NCBI GenBank assembly: GCA_035602605.1
Contig: DATNLZ010000105.1
Location: forward strand, 124,001 to 188,000
Direction: 5' to 3'
From: DASQHY01 sp035602605
GTDB lineage: Bacteria > Acidobacteriota > Terriglobia > Acidiferrales > UBA7541
DNA length: 64,000 nt
The notes beneath the pieces were generated by a model, which was not told the DNA's origin, searched no databases, and saw nothing but the letters and a program-made list of their open reading frames with translations. The position numbers and the translations under genes were made by a program. Shown here piece after piece: positions 53,708 through 62,411 of the stretch (the stretch's first letter is position 1; each line of letters opens with the position of its first letter).

Positions 53708-54318
53708 TTTGTCAGCCTGACCCCCGTACTGCGAAGCAGCGAAGCAAGTTTGCGGCGTGCCCGGAACAGCAGCGGTCGAATGCTTCCTTCTTTCAAGTGC
53801 ACGATTTCAGAAATTTCCCTGTGGCTGGAGCCTTCCACATAGGCGAGCCAAAGCAGTTCGCGTTCACGAGGCTTCAGGCATTCCAGGGCACGTTGCAGTT
53901 CCGATCGCTGATGGATCGAGTCTTCGGTGAGCCCGGACGGGATTCTAGCTTGCTGGTCTCTCTCGGTTTGATGCTCAAACCCATGCCCACATCCATGGGC
54001 CTTCCATACGGGGTCGTTTTTCCCGCGGCGCCAATGGTCGCGCAAAAGATTGGTAGCGATCCGAAAAAGATAGTTTTTCAGATAATCCTGACTGATTTCG
54101 GGAAGCCGTTTTCGCAGAAGCCGGTAATAACTTTCTTGCATGAGGTCGTCGGCCAAGGCGCCGTTGCCGGAAACCCGATAGAGATAAGACCACAGTGGAC
54201 GAGCCGTCCGATCATAGAAGATCCGGAAGCTCTGCTCGTCGATCAGAAAAGCCTCCTCGGCTGCGTCCGCAACGCTGGCTGCGAGTTGCGCCTCCGATAG
54301 AGTGATTTCTTTCATCAT
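53704..54318 (-). CDS. ECF-type RNA polymerase sigma factor
   Basis: A 204-residue sigma-70 family ECF factor. Region 2: FYDRTARPLWSYLYRVSGNG, ADDLMQESYYRLLRKRLPEI and YLFRIATNLLRDHWRRGK. Region 4: ALECLKPRERELLWLAYVEG, SSHREISEIVHLKEGSIRPL and LFRARRKLASLL, with the expected helix-turn-helix. ATG 54318 is chosen; a TTG at 54342 would add eight residues and leave 10 bp to the upstream gene. It would direct transcription on release from the downstream anti-sigma factor. Confidence 0.9.
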   Translation of the reverse strand: MMKEITLSEAQLAASVADAAEEAFLIDEQSFRIFYDRTARPLWSYLYRVSGNGALADDLMQESYYRLLRKRLPEISQDYLKNYLFRIATNLLRDHWRRGKNDPVWKAHGCGHGFEHQTERDQQARIPSGLTEDSIHQRSELQRALECLKPRERELLWLAYVEGSSHREISEIVHLKEGSIRPLLFRARRKLASLLRSTGVRLTK

Positions 54319-54352
54319 GAGTTTTGACGGCTGAGTTTTCAATCCCTGCGTC

Positions 54353-55207
54353 TCAGGTTACGCGAAGGTCTTGTTCGCTCCGCGACAACGAGGCCTTCGA
54401 CCCCTCGAACAGGCCGAGGCGCTTCGATAAAGTATAGGAAACGACCGCGGATAGCACGAATCCGATGCCGATTGCCAGCGCCATTGTGCCAAGAATCTGC
54501 AACGCCGTACCGGCGTCGGGCGACACTTTGCCCCGGCCCTGCAAGAATAGAAGGCCGGAACCAAGTAAGCCCATAACCAAGCCTATCTGAACCGACCACA
54601 GGATACGTCCATAGGGGAACCTGGCGACTTGTTTCTGTTCGATGTTGAATAGAGGCCGCTCGAGGAAGCGCCGGCCTGCCTCTGACTCCATATACGCGAG
54701 CATATCCTGGCTCGATCCGAACTTTTCGAGTAACTTGGTATGGGTTTCCGACTGTACCTGCACCATTTTGTACCAGCGCCGATTTTCCAAAATGACATGC
54801 AGTATCCAGAGAAGGGCCCCCGCAATAACGACGAAAACCAAAAATGGGATGATCTCGCGCCATATATAACTTAAATCCGGAGAACTACCCTGATGCATGC
54901 GGTTGATAGCTTGCCGAAGCAGCTCGCGTCTCGTGCGGATTAAGGCTTCGTTCAGTTCGCGATCGATGGGTGGAACGTCTTGGTCCTCCACTGAATCCGA
55001 TGCAAGCGCGCGCTGCTGCCGCTCTGGCACTGCACGCTGCTTGTCTGCCAATCCCGGTGTCCCCCGCTGTGCGGGGACGGCGCCGTCGAATGCGCCACCC
55101 TCAGGGCGCGGTTTAGAGGCTTTTTGGGCCCCCGCTAGCGGCGAAATCGCGAGCAGCAATGTCACCAGCAGCGAAGCTCGGAGCCAGGGTCTCGGGTTGA
55201 TGGGCAT
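54353..55207 (-). CDS. Membrane protein linked to the ECF sigma module
   Basis: A 284-residue protein from ATG 55207 (MPINPRPWLRASLLVTLLLA), which has a signal peptide and GGAGC upstream. A charged linker (DQDVPPIDRELNEALIRTRR) precedes a membrane helix (IIPFLVFVVIAGALLWILHV), a cytoplasmic helical stretch (TKLLEKFGSSQDMLAYMESE) and two further helices (IGLVMGLLGSGLLFL and LGTMALAIGIGFVLSAVVSY). I do not know the family. It lies directly upstream of the sigma gene and may sense the signal that frees the sigma factor. Confidence 0.7.
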   Translation of the reverse strand: MPINPRPWLRASLLVTLLLAISPLAGAQKASKPRPEGGAFDGAVPAQRGTPGLADKQRAVPERQQRALASDSVEDQDVPPIDRELNEALIRTRRELLRQAINRMHQGSSPDLSYIWREIIPFLVFVVIAGALLWILHVILENRRWYKMVQVQSETHTKLLEKFGSSQDMLAYMESEAGRRFLERPLFNIEQKQVARFPYGRILWSVQIGLVMGLLGSGLLFLQGRGKVSPDAGTALQILGTMALAIGIGFVLSAVVSYTLSKRLGLFEGSKASLSRSEQDLRVT

Positions 55208-55387
55208 CTTGTTTCGCTCCTTGGGGTCGCCCAGCCCGTCTGATTCGCGGATACCGGCGCAGGGTCTTACGTTCCGGCGATTGCACTGCAATCCTTATTA
55301 CGCGCCGGGATCTACACCTGTTAACAGCGATTGTGCGTTTGTGAGTGAGCTTTATGAAGAATCATTCGGATTAGGAAGCGGTGATAT

Positions 55388-56410
55388 TCAGGGCATATCC
55401 GTGCCGCCCGGGCAACCCGGTTCGCCGCGGACGTGGGTTAGGTGCGCCAGCCAGCACTTTGCTTGTTGCTTGTTGGGTACATTCGAGGTTTTTAGATATT
55501 CCCGCAACTCCGCGACGGCCTGATCGTCCGCGCCCCGTTTCAGCAGTACCTGCACAAGCAGAATTCTGGCATTTGGTATTTCGGTTGCGGCCTGACGCAA
55601 CAGCCCCACGGTTTCGTCAGTGTGTATCTCCCGTGCAGCCAAGATGCGGCCCAGCTGGTAGCGTATGTGGACAGAATTAGGATCGAGCTGCATCGCGCGT
55701 CGCGCGGCCACTTCAGCTTGGGGATAACTCTTGAGCAACGCCAGAGCCACGGTAAGGTTCTGGTATGGTTTCACGGCATTGGGATCGAGGGCGATTGCTC
55801 GTTCGCACTCGGCCATTGCTTTGTCGTACTGATCGAGGGCGATATAGCGGGCACCCAGATTGTTGTGGGCCTCCGCATAATCAGGATAAATCTGAAGCGC
55901 TTTTTGCAGATGCTCGATGGACGTTCGCGTATCTCCGGCGTGGAAAGCCTTCTCCGAGAGGCCGAGCTGTTTGACTGCTTGCGGTGGAATCAGCAATTGC
56001 CGAGTCGAAATCGACGCTTCCAGCCGCGCTGCCAGGCTCTGCGGCACGGTGTCGGCGGGGTCAAGTCGGGGATCGAGCCGGATGATGAGCTGCGGGCTGC
56101 CAGCACCGATCGACAGCGTCTCGCGTTGTGCGAAGTCATGCTGCTCATTGGTTATCGTGAGCTCGTACGTTTCTCCCTCGACCCCGTCAAACTCGAAGAT
56201 GTCTGCAGCTATTTGCCGAATCTGCTCGGGAGGTTCGGACCGCGATTTCCGAATTTCGACGAGCAAACTCTCGGGCCAGGATGCCTTGAATTTTGCAGTT
56301 TGAATTCTGACATGGCGAACCGGATGGGGCACCTCTTGTGCCCGGAGATCCGAATGGGGATCCTGCAGACTCGCTAAGAAAATGAAACCTACGCAAACCA
56401 TCAGTCTCAT
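55388..56410 (-). CDS. Secreted tetratricopeptide-repeat protein
   Basis: A 340-residue protein with a short signal peptide (MRLMVCVGFIFLASLQDPHS). Residues 30-130 are beta-rich (HVRIQTAKFKASWPESLLVE, YELTITNEQHDFAQRETLSI). Residues 150-310 carry several TPR units (KAFHAGDTRTSIEHLQKALQ, AHNNLGARYIALDQYDKAMA, NLTVALALLKSYPQAEVAAR). TPR modules mediate protein contacts. It is the first gene of a likely four-gene unit with the membrane protein, sigma and anti-sigma genes. Confidence 0.8.
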   Translation of the reverse strand: MRLMVCVGFIFLASLQDPHSDLRAQEVPHPVRHVRIQTAKFKASWPESLLVEIRKSRSEPPEQIRQIAADIFEFDGVEGETYELTITNEQHDFAQRETLSIGAGSPQLIIRLDPRLDPADTVPQSLAARLEASISTRQLLIPPQAVKQLGLSEKAFHAGDTRTSIEHLQKALQIYPDYAEAHNNLGARYIALDQYDKAMAECERAIALDPNAVKPYQNLTVALALLKSYPQAEVAARRAMQLDPNSVHIRYQLGRILAAREIHTDETVGLLRQAATEIPNARILLVQVLLKRGADDQAVAELREYLKTSNVPNKQQAKCWLAHLTHVRGEPGCPGGTDMP

Positions 56411-56539
56411 GTCGACCTCCCGACCGGAACTCCCCCAGATGTTTCCGAAGGAAAATCCATGTCAGATCCTGTTCGAAACCGTGTTCACAACCGCTTTCAG
56501 GTATGAACGGGCCCTTGGACGGCGTGGAAGGAAGAGGAG

Positions 56540-56670
56540 TTGACACGGGGAGCGCTGGCGAATAATCTCCCCCTGACACCGAGACCTTCCTGAGCGCACA
56601 GCCGGCGAAGTTTCTAGTGTCGTTCTCTAATGTCCTGGGCCTCGCGGTTGCCGCCGCGAGGCTTTTTTTT
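56540..56670 (+). ncRNA. Candidate small RNA: promoter plus intrinsic terminator
   Basis: The 570-bp gap 56411-56980 has on the plus strand TTGACA (56540-56545), 17 bases, TAATCT (56563-56568), and then at 56640-56661 a perfect 8-bp hairpin CCTCGCGG/CCGCGAGG with eight T (56663-56670). Transcription would give an RNA of about 95 bases. A GACAC/GTGTC pairing (56575-56579 with 56617-56621) could close a second stem. The same hairpin overlaps an antisense ORF (next entry), so the call is uncertain. Confidence 0.4.
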
Positions 56671-56757
56671 CGACTCGAGACATTCGTGCAGGCAACGATT
56701 GCGCAAGTGCCTGTCGTAGCCCAACTCTCGGCCGCTTGCTCTGGTCGTGCCAGTCAT
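56614..56757 (-). CDS. Possible small basic protein, 47 residues
   Basis: The minus strand from ATG 56757 reads MTGTTRASGRELGYDRHLRN, RCLHECLESKKKPRGGNREA, QDIRERH, then a stop. Composition is charged and looks coding from GRELGYDR onward. A neighbouring frame just upstream encodes AEYDVYIYDWHDQSK, and a one-base shift would join the two into a protein of about 55 residues. It may therefore be a frameshifted small gene. I know no family. It overlaps the terminator-like hairpin in antisense. Confidence 0.3.
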   Translation of the reverse strand: MTGTTRASGRELGYDRHLRNRCLHECLESKKKPRGGNREAQDIRERH

Positions 56758-56980
56758 AGATGTAGACGTCGTATTCGGCCACTTGTTACCCGGTTGCGCG
56801 CGTCTTGAGAAATGTTCCGGCTACCCCTGCGGCTACATGCGACGCCCAAGGTAATACGTTTCGGTGGGACACGCGGTTAACTGGGATTACTGGAAAAGGT
56901 GCAAGCCAAGTTGGGAACATCGCATACGGGCAAAGAGCGGGGTGTTCGCACCAACCAGTCAGGCCCTCGCGAGCTAGATC

Positions 56981-57256
56981 CTACTTCTCGCGGAGAATTA
57001 CTTCGCCCCAGCCAACCACCTGGTCGTTGAGCCAGATACGATACTTGTACGCAGCGGGTTTGGAGCCGGGACGTGGTGTGCCGCTCAGCAGGCGCATCCC
57101 GACGGGCGCCCGGAAGACATTCGATGAGAATGGGCATCGGTTGGGATCAAACTCGATCCGCAAGCTGCCGGCGTCGGAGAGCCAGCAAACCTGGTCCTCG
57201 GGCTCGATGACCATTACTTGAGGAAGCACTCCTACGAAAACTTGTTTCTCTGCCAT
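56981..57256 (-). CDS. Hypothetical beta-rich protein
   Basis: A 91-residue protein from ATG 57256 (MAEKQVFVGVLPQVMVIEPE) with weak AAAGAG upstream. A longer frame to 57418 lacks coding character. Strand-like segments DQVCWLSDAGSLRIEFDPNR, CPFSSNVFRAPVGMRLLSG and YKYRIWLNDQVVGWGEVILR suggest a small beta-sandwich. The two cysteines could bind metal, but this is not a clear motif. I do not recognise the family. The 300-bp gap upstream holds the desaturase promoter and nothing else I can name. Confidence 0.55.
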   Translation of the reverse strand: MAEKQVFVGVLPQVMVIEPEDQVCWLSDAGSLRIEFDPNRCPFSSNVFRAPVGMRLLSGTPRPGSKPAAYKYRIWLNDQVVGWGEVILREK

Positions 57257-57433
57257 TTTCTCTTTCGCTGCGCGACAGGTGTGCTGCATTCGGTGCGCTT
57301 GCCTGATTGGCGCTCGGACAATAGCATAGCCAACTCGAAAATTGCACGCTAGCCATGTGCGTGCAAACTCACTTCCAGATGAAGCGCGTAAGGAAGCTTG
57401 CTTAGCAAGATAACTCATTCCCTGAGTACTGCC

Positions 57434-57462
57434 TTGACGCGACTGCTCCCGCCGTCTACAGT
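57434..57462 (+). promoter_or_regulatory. Probable promoter of the desaturase gene
   Basis: TTGACG (57434-57439), a 17-base spacer and TACAGT (57457-57462), about 95 bases upstream of the desaturase ATG. It is the best match in the 302-bp gap 57257-57558. Confidence 0.45.
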
Positions 57463-57558
57463 GGAAGTTAGCTTTTCGTGGTGCGTGCCCGCCAGGTCCT
57501 TCTAAGCGCTCGCGGAGAGTTCAGCTTATTCCGAATACAAATCTGAGGAGACGTTTGT

Positions 57559-58404
57559 ATGGCAACCGCGGCTATCACTCTTCGCAACGGCGCGCGAATA
57601 TCGCTCGTGCGTTCACTTCCCTTTTTCGCAGTTCACGCAGCTTGCCTCGCGGCATTGTTTGTGGGCTTCCGCTGGTCTTATTTGATCGTTTGCCTCGCGC
57701 TGTTTTATGTGCGCATGTTTTTTGTGACCGCCGGGTATCACCGCTATTTTTCGCATCGCGCATTCAAAACCACGCGCGTTTTTCAATTTATCCTGGCGGT
57801 AATGGCGACCAGTTCGACACAGAAAGGCGTGCTCTGGTGGGCCGCCAATCACCGGCACCACCATCGCTATTCGGACACCGAAGAAGATCTACATTCGCCT
57901 TCGCTGTTCGGGTTCTGGTGGTCGCATGTTGGCTGGATACTCTCGGACCGTTACAACCACACCCAGGTGGATTTGATTCGCGACTTTTATAAGTATCCCG
58001 AGCTGCGCTGGCTGAATCGCTATCATCTTGTGCCCCCTGTCGTGCTCGGAGTGATTTTATTTCTGGTAGGCGGATGGGGCATGCTCGTGTGGGGATTTTT
58101 CGTCAGTACGGTGCTGCTCTGGCACGCGTCTTTCACGGTGAACTCGCTTTCGCACGTGTTTGGTTCGCGGCGCTATGCGACTACTGACACCAGCAAGAAC
58201 AATCCCTATCTCGTGCTTCTGACTTTGGGTGAGGGCTGGCACAACAATCATCACCATTATATGGCGTCAGTGCGTCAGGGATTCTTCTGGTGGGAAATTG
58301 ACATCACGTATTACACACTGAAAGTTTTGGCATGGCTCCATATCGTGTGGGAATTGCGCCTGCCTCCCCAGCACGTGCTGGCCGCTACCGAAGCTGGAGC
58401 GTAG
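57559..58404 (+). CDS. Membrane fatty acid (acyl-CoA type) desaturase
   Basis: A 281-residue di-iron membrane enzyme that would insert a cis double bond in acyl chains to adjust membrane fluidity. The three His boxes are present: HRYFSHRAFKT, HRHHHRYSDTEEDLHSP and GWHNNHHHYMASVRQGF. Hydrophobic helices lie between them (FFAVHAACLAALFVGF, LVPPVVLGVILFLVGGWGML). The WWAANHRHHHRYSD core is typical of the stearoyl-CoA desaturase-like family. GAGGAG sits about 8 bases before the ATG. It is followed by a clear terminator and converges with transketolase. Confidence 0.93.
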   Translation: MATAAITLRNGARISLVRSLPFFAVHAACLAALFVGFRWSYLIVCLALFYVRMFFVTAGYHRYFSHRAFKTTRVFQFILAVMATSSTQKGVLWWAANHRHHHRYSDTEEDLHSPSLFGFWWSHVGWILSDRYNHTQVDLIRDFYKYPELRWLNRYHLVPPVVLGVILFLVGGWGMLVWGFFVSTVLLWHASFTVNSLSHVFGSRRYATTDTSKNNPYLVLLTLGEGWHNNHHHYMASVRQGFFWWEIDITYYTLKVLAWLHIVWELRLPPQHVLAATEAGA

Positions 58405-58469
58405 GCGGAGGATCCCAGAACCACACCAACGGCGGAAGCCGACCGAAGAAGAGAATCTTGCAGAACAGA

Positions 58470-58493
58470 CCCGGCCGATTAGGCCGGGTTTTT
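58470..58493 (+). terminator. Intrinsic terminator after the desaturase gene
   Basis: CCCGGCC (58470-58476), loop GATTA, GGCCGGG (58482-58488), then TTTTT. It is a strong rho-independent terminator for the desaturase. The complementary strand has a weaker tail but may also stop the convergent transketolase transcript. Confidence 0.85.
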
Positions 58494-58525
58494 ATTTGCG
58501 GTTCGGTGCGTGTTTTTGAAGTGGG

Positions 58526-60397
58526 TTATTTGAAGTTGCTCACCGCGTCGGCAATGTGCCGCGCCGAAATTCCGAACGCGTCAACCAACTCATCAGGCTT
58601 CCCGCTGTGCGGCACCCGGGTTACCGCCAATTGCCGCACCGCCGATGGGGCCGCACTGCTCAGTGCGAGGGCGCAAATGACCGCTTCCCCGAGCCCACCC
58701 TCTGCATAATGGTCCTCCACTGTGACCACCCGTCCCCCCGTAGCACCAACTTCGCGGGCCAGAGCTGCTCCGTCGAGCGGTTTTAAGCAATAAAGATCAA
58801 TCACGCGAATCGCGATCCCTTTGCTCTTGAGCTGCTCATAAGCCTTCAGCGCCTCGTGCAACGTAATCCCTGCGCCAATCACCGTCGCACGGTCATTGGC
58901 ACTCTGGCGAAGTACTTTGAAGCCTGGGACCGGAAACTTCTCGTTATTCCCGTAAAGCACAGGGGTCTTCGGCCGCGACGTGCGCAGGTAGCATATGGCG
59001 TTGATCCTCGCGGAAGCTTCTACCAGCCGTTCGGTTGAAACAGCGTCACACGGATAAAAAACATGCGCACTGGGTATGGCGCGAAACATCGCCAAATCCT
59101 CCAGCGCCATTTGCGAGGGCCCATCCTCGCCGATCGAGACGCCGCAGTGTGAGCCGCAGAGGTTAATATTGCTGCGCCCAATCCCGGCCATACGCACCTG
59201 ATCATAGCCGCGCGCAAGGAAACATGCGAAGGTAGCCACAAAGGGCACCATGCCTTGCGCCGCCAGCCCAATGCCCAGGCTGACCATGTTTTGCTCGGCG
59301 ATATATCCTTCGTAGAGGCGATCGGGATACGCTTTTTGCAAAACGTCAGCGAACGTCGAGTTTTTGACGTCGCCATCCACACCCACAACCTTAGGATTTA
59401 CCGCGGCTACTTTTTTCAGCGCGGTTCCGTAAGCTTCGCGCGTGGCGACGGATTGACCCAGAGTGTACTCGGGCGCGGCAGCAGCAGGAAAATCAGGGGG
59501 ACCCGGAATCGATTTTCGCGCATAAGATTTTCCGTCGTCCGCGGGCACGTCGGGAGCGGGGCCAAGCTCGGCGAGCGCCTTGGCCAGCTCATCTTTTGCT
59601 AGCGGCTTGCCGTGCCAATTATCTTTATCAGCCAGGAAGCTGACTCCATTGCCCTTGAGCGTGCGTGCCAGAATCGCTTGTGGTACATCCTTGGTCGCCC
59701 GCGCGCGATCGAGTGCCCCAACCACTGCGGCCAGATCGTGGCCGTCAATGACCTCGACCTGCCAGCCATTGGCCTCAAACTTGGCGCGATAAATCTCCAT
59801 GTGATGCTCATACATGGTGCGCTGGCTCTGGCCGAGCGCGTTGACATCGGCAATCGCCGTCAAGTTGTCAATCTTCAAGTGACCCGCGAACGCTGCCGCT
59901 TCCCACACCTGACCCTCGGCCATCTCGCCATCGCCCAGCAAAACGTAAGCGCGCGCGCCCGACTTTTGCGCCCGCGCTCCCAGCGCCAGCCCTGCGCCGA
60001 CGGAAAGCCCTTGCCCCAGCGACCCCGTGGCGGCATCCACTCCGGGAATGAGTGGGGTGGGGTGCCCCTCGAGCTCGCTCGCGAACTGGCGGAGGGTCAT
60101 GAGCCGCGAAACCGGAAAGACCCCCGCTTCGGCCAACGCCGCATACAGAACCGGCGCAGCGTGCCCCTTCGATAAAACAAATCGATCGCTTGCGAGCGAA
60201 TTGGGATTGGCGCGGTCAAACTTCATCGCATGAAAAAAAACTCCGGCCATAATTTCCGCGGCAGAAAGGCACGAGGTCGGATGGCCCGAGCCGGCAGCAG
60301 TAGTCGCTCGCAGCGAATGTATCCGCAACAGGCGAGCCTTCTCTCGGAGCTGCTCCAGATTTGCGGGGACTGGCGCTCCCTGTGTTGTGGCGGTCAT
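58526..60397 (-). CDS. tkt: Transketolase
   Basis: A 623-residue thiamine-diphosphate enzyme of the pentose phosphate pathway, transferring two-carbon units between sugar phosphates. N-terminal: LRIHSLRATTAAGSGHPTSC and FVLSKGHAAPVLYAALAEAG. ThDP/metal motif: VLLGDGEMAEGQVWEAAAFA with later ADVNALGQSQ. Pyrimidine domain: GVDGDVKNSTFADVLQKAYP, YIAEQNMVSLGIGLAAQGMV and GSHCGVSIGEDGPSQMALED. The C-terminal domain carries VVTVEDHYAEGGLGEAVICA. It is the shorter (human-like) type, not the 660-residue E. coli type. AAAGGAT precedes the ATG. Confidence 0.95.
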   Translation of the reverse strand: MTATTQGAPVPANLEQLREKARLLRIHSLRATTAAGSGHPTSCLSAAEIMAGVFFHAMKFDRANPNSLASDRFVLSKGHAAPVLYAALAEAGVFPVSRLMTLRQFASELEGHPTPLIPGVDAATGSLGQGLSVGAGLALGARAQKSGARAYVLLGDGEMAEGQVWEAAAFAGHLKIDNLTAIADVNALGQSQRTMYEHHMEIYRAKFEANGWQVEVIDGHDLAAVVGALDRARATKDVPQAILARTLKGNGVSFLADKDNWHGKPLAKDELAKALAELGPAPDVPADDGKSYARKSIPGPPDFPAAAAPEYTLGQSVATREAYGTALKKVAAVNPKVVGVDGDVKNSTFADVLQKAYPDRLYEGYIAEQNMVSLGIGLAAQGMVPFVATFACFLARGYDQVRMAGIGRSNINLCGSHCGVSIGEDGPSQMALEDLAMFRAIPSAHVFYPCDAVSTERLVEASARINAICYLRTSRPKTPVLYGNNEKFPVPGFKVLRQSANDRATVIGAGITLHEALKAYEQLKSKGIAIRVIDLYCLKPLDGAALAREVGATGGRVVTVEDHYAEGGLGEAVICALALSSAAPSAVRQLAVTRVPHSGKPDELVDAFGISARHIADAVSNFK

Positions 60398-60613
60398 CGG
60401 TTATCCTTTCTTCTGCGGCATTACTTGGTGAAATCTTCTGCTGCGTTATTCCGTCAATGGTTCGCTAGAAGATTGTACTTAACCGGCTTTCCCTTGTCAT
60501 CGCATCCTTCGCCAGCGTTCTTCGCGGATGGGGCGGGGCCATCCCCCCGCGGGTCAGCTTGTCTTGAACTTTTGCTTCGAGTACTATGTACCTCTGTCTA
60601 TCGGCGGAGCCTA

Positions 60614-60643
60614 TTGACGTCCCCGGGCGACGCAGGCTTTTAT
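60614..60643 (+). promoter_or_regulatory. Possible promoter of the kai operon
   Basis: TTGACG (60614-60619), an 18-base spacer and TTTTAT (60638-60643), just upstream of kaiC. The match is moderate. The rest of the 259-bp divergent gap with transketolase (60398-60656) has no gene. Confidence 0.35.
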
Positions 60644-60656
60644 TGGGGCAACTCTG

Positions 60657-62408
60657 ATGGGAATTCGCGCAAAATCCGCCTCACACGTACTCACTTCCCT
60701 CGAAAAAGCGCCGACCGGCATTAAGGGGCTCGACCAAATTAGCAGCGGAGGTTTACCGAAGGGACGCACCACGATTGTGTGCGGCGGCCCAGGTTGCGGT
60801 AAGACCATGCTGGGCATCGAATTTCTAGTCCGCGGAGCCACCGAATTCAACGAACCTGGCGTACTGGTCGCTTTCGAAGAGACCCCCCAAGAGATGGCCC
60901 GCAACGTCGCGTCACTGGGCTTCGATCTTCAGGAGCTTGCAGACCGGAAAAAACTTTTTCTCGACTACGTGTACATCGAACCAAGCGAAATCGCCGAGAC
61001 TGGGGATTACGATCTCGAGGGTCTTTTCATCCGTCTGCAGCACGCAGTCAACACCGTCGGCGCCAAGCGCGTCATGCTCGACACGCCCGAGGCGCTGTTC
61101 TCGGGCTTTTCGAACCCCGGCATCCTGCGCGCTGAAATCCGCCGCCTGTTTCGATGGCTCAAGGAGCACGAATTGACTACCGTGGTCACCGCGGAGCGCG
61201 GCGACGGCACCCTGACGCGCCACGGGCTCGAAGAATATGTTTCCGATTGCGTGATCCTTCTTGATCACCGCATCAATGAACAAAGCTCCACACGACGCAT
61301 GCGTATCGTGAAATATCGCGGCACCAGCCATGGCGCCGACGAATACCCCTTCCTGATTGATAAGCAAGGCATGTCCGTGTTACCGCTCACCTCCCTCGAG
61401 TTGCAGCACGAAATTTCGAACGAGCGAGTGCCCACGGGCATCCCGGATCTTGATGAGATGCTGGAAGGGAAAGGATACTTTCGCGGTTCCAGTATCCTGT
61501 TGAGTGGCACCGCTGGCAGCGGCAAAACCACCATGGCTGCCTGCTTTGCCGATGCCACATGCCGCCGGGGCGAGCGCTGCCTATATATAGGGTTCGAAGA
61601 ATCAGTCGACCAAATGAACCGAAACATGCAATCCGTAGGCCTTGATTTTGAGCACTGGATTAAGAAGGGGCTTCTGGTTCATGAGGCCTGGCGTCCCACT
61701 CAGTATGGTATTGAGATGCACCTGCTGCGTATCCATAAACTGGTCGAGAAACGTAAGCCTGATTCCCTGATTATGGATCCGGTTACAAATTTGATTACTG
61801 GCAGCACACGACAAGAAGTTCACTCCATGCTGATGCGTCTGCTGGATTTTTTGAAGAGCCTGCAGATTACCGCTGTTTTCACCAGCTTGACCTCCAGTGG
61901 ACAGGCACTGGAGCAGTCTGAGGTGGGCATTTCCTCTTTGATTGACACCTGGATTCTACTCCGCGACGTGGAGCTCAACGGCGAGCGCAACCGCGTCCTG
62001 CATGTTTTGAAGTCCCGCGGCATGGCTCACTCCCAGCAAGTTCGCGAGTTTGTCTTGACCGACGAAGCAATCAAGCTCATCCCCGCCTACATCGGTCCGG
62101 GAGGCGTGCTGACGGGTTCCTCGCGCCTGGCACAGGAAGCCAAGGACAAAGCCGAGGCGTTTGCGCGACAACGCGAGATCGAGCGGGGCCAGCAAGAACT
62201 GGGTTGCAAGCGCGATGCCTTGCACGCGCAGATCCAGATGTTGCAGGCCCAATTTGCTGCCGAGGAACAAAAACTCGCGCAAGCCATCGAGCAAAGTCTG
62301 GCCCGCGAGCACCAATTGGAGCTTGACCAGAAAGCAATGGCGCGTAGCCGCGACGCAATTTCAAGGGAAGATTCGAGCACACCAATGAAAAAGGCTGCTG
62401 GGAGGTGA
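60657..62408 (+). CDS. kaiC: KaiC-like dual-domain ATPase with C-terminal coiled coil
   Basis: A 583-residue protein with two RecA-like domains. Domain I: Walker A GGPGCGKT (43-50) and catalytic Glu pair in VAFEETPQEM (74-75). Domain II: Walker A GTAGSGKT (284-291) and Glu pair in YIGFEESVDQM (314-315). The segment EVGISSLIDTWILLRDVE places Ser426-Ser427 where cyanobacterial KaiC has its phosphorylated Ser431-Thr432. Residues 490-565 form a Glu/Gln/Ala/Lys-rich coiled coil (REIERGQQELGCKRDALHAQ) in place of the KaiA-binding tail. It heads an operon with two kaiB genes and a histidine kinase. Confidence 0.93.
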   Translation: MGIRAKSASHVLTSLEKAPTGIKGLDQISSGGLPKGRTTIVCGGPGCGKTMLGIEFLVRGATEFNEPGVLVAFEETPQEMARNVASLGFDLQELADRKKLFLDYVYIEPSEIAETGDYDLEGLFIRLQHAVNTVGAKRVMLDTPEALFSGFSNPGILRAEIRRLFRWLKEHELTTVVTAERGDGTLTRHGLEEYVSDCVILLDHRINEQSSTRRMRIVKYRGTSHGADEYPFLIDKQGMSVLPLTSLELQHEISNERVPTGIPDLDEMLEGKGYFRGSSILLSGTAGSGKTTMAACFADATCRRGERCLYIGFEESVDQMNRNMQSVGLDFEHWIKKGLLVHEAWRPTQYGIEMHLLRIHKLVEKRKPDSLIMDPVTNLITGSTRQEVHSMLMRLLDFLKSLQITAVFTSLTSSGQALEQSEVGISSLIDTWILLRDVELNGERNRVLHVLKSRGMAHSQQVREFVLTDEAIKLIPAYIGPGGVLTGSSRLAQEAKDKAEAFARQREIERGQQELGCKRDALHAQIQMLQAQFAAEEQKLAQAIEQSLAREHQLELDQKAMARSRDAISREDSSTPMKKAAGR

Positions 62409-62411
62409 GCG

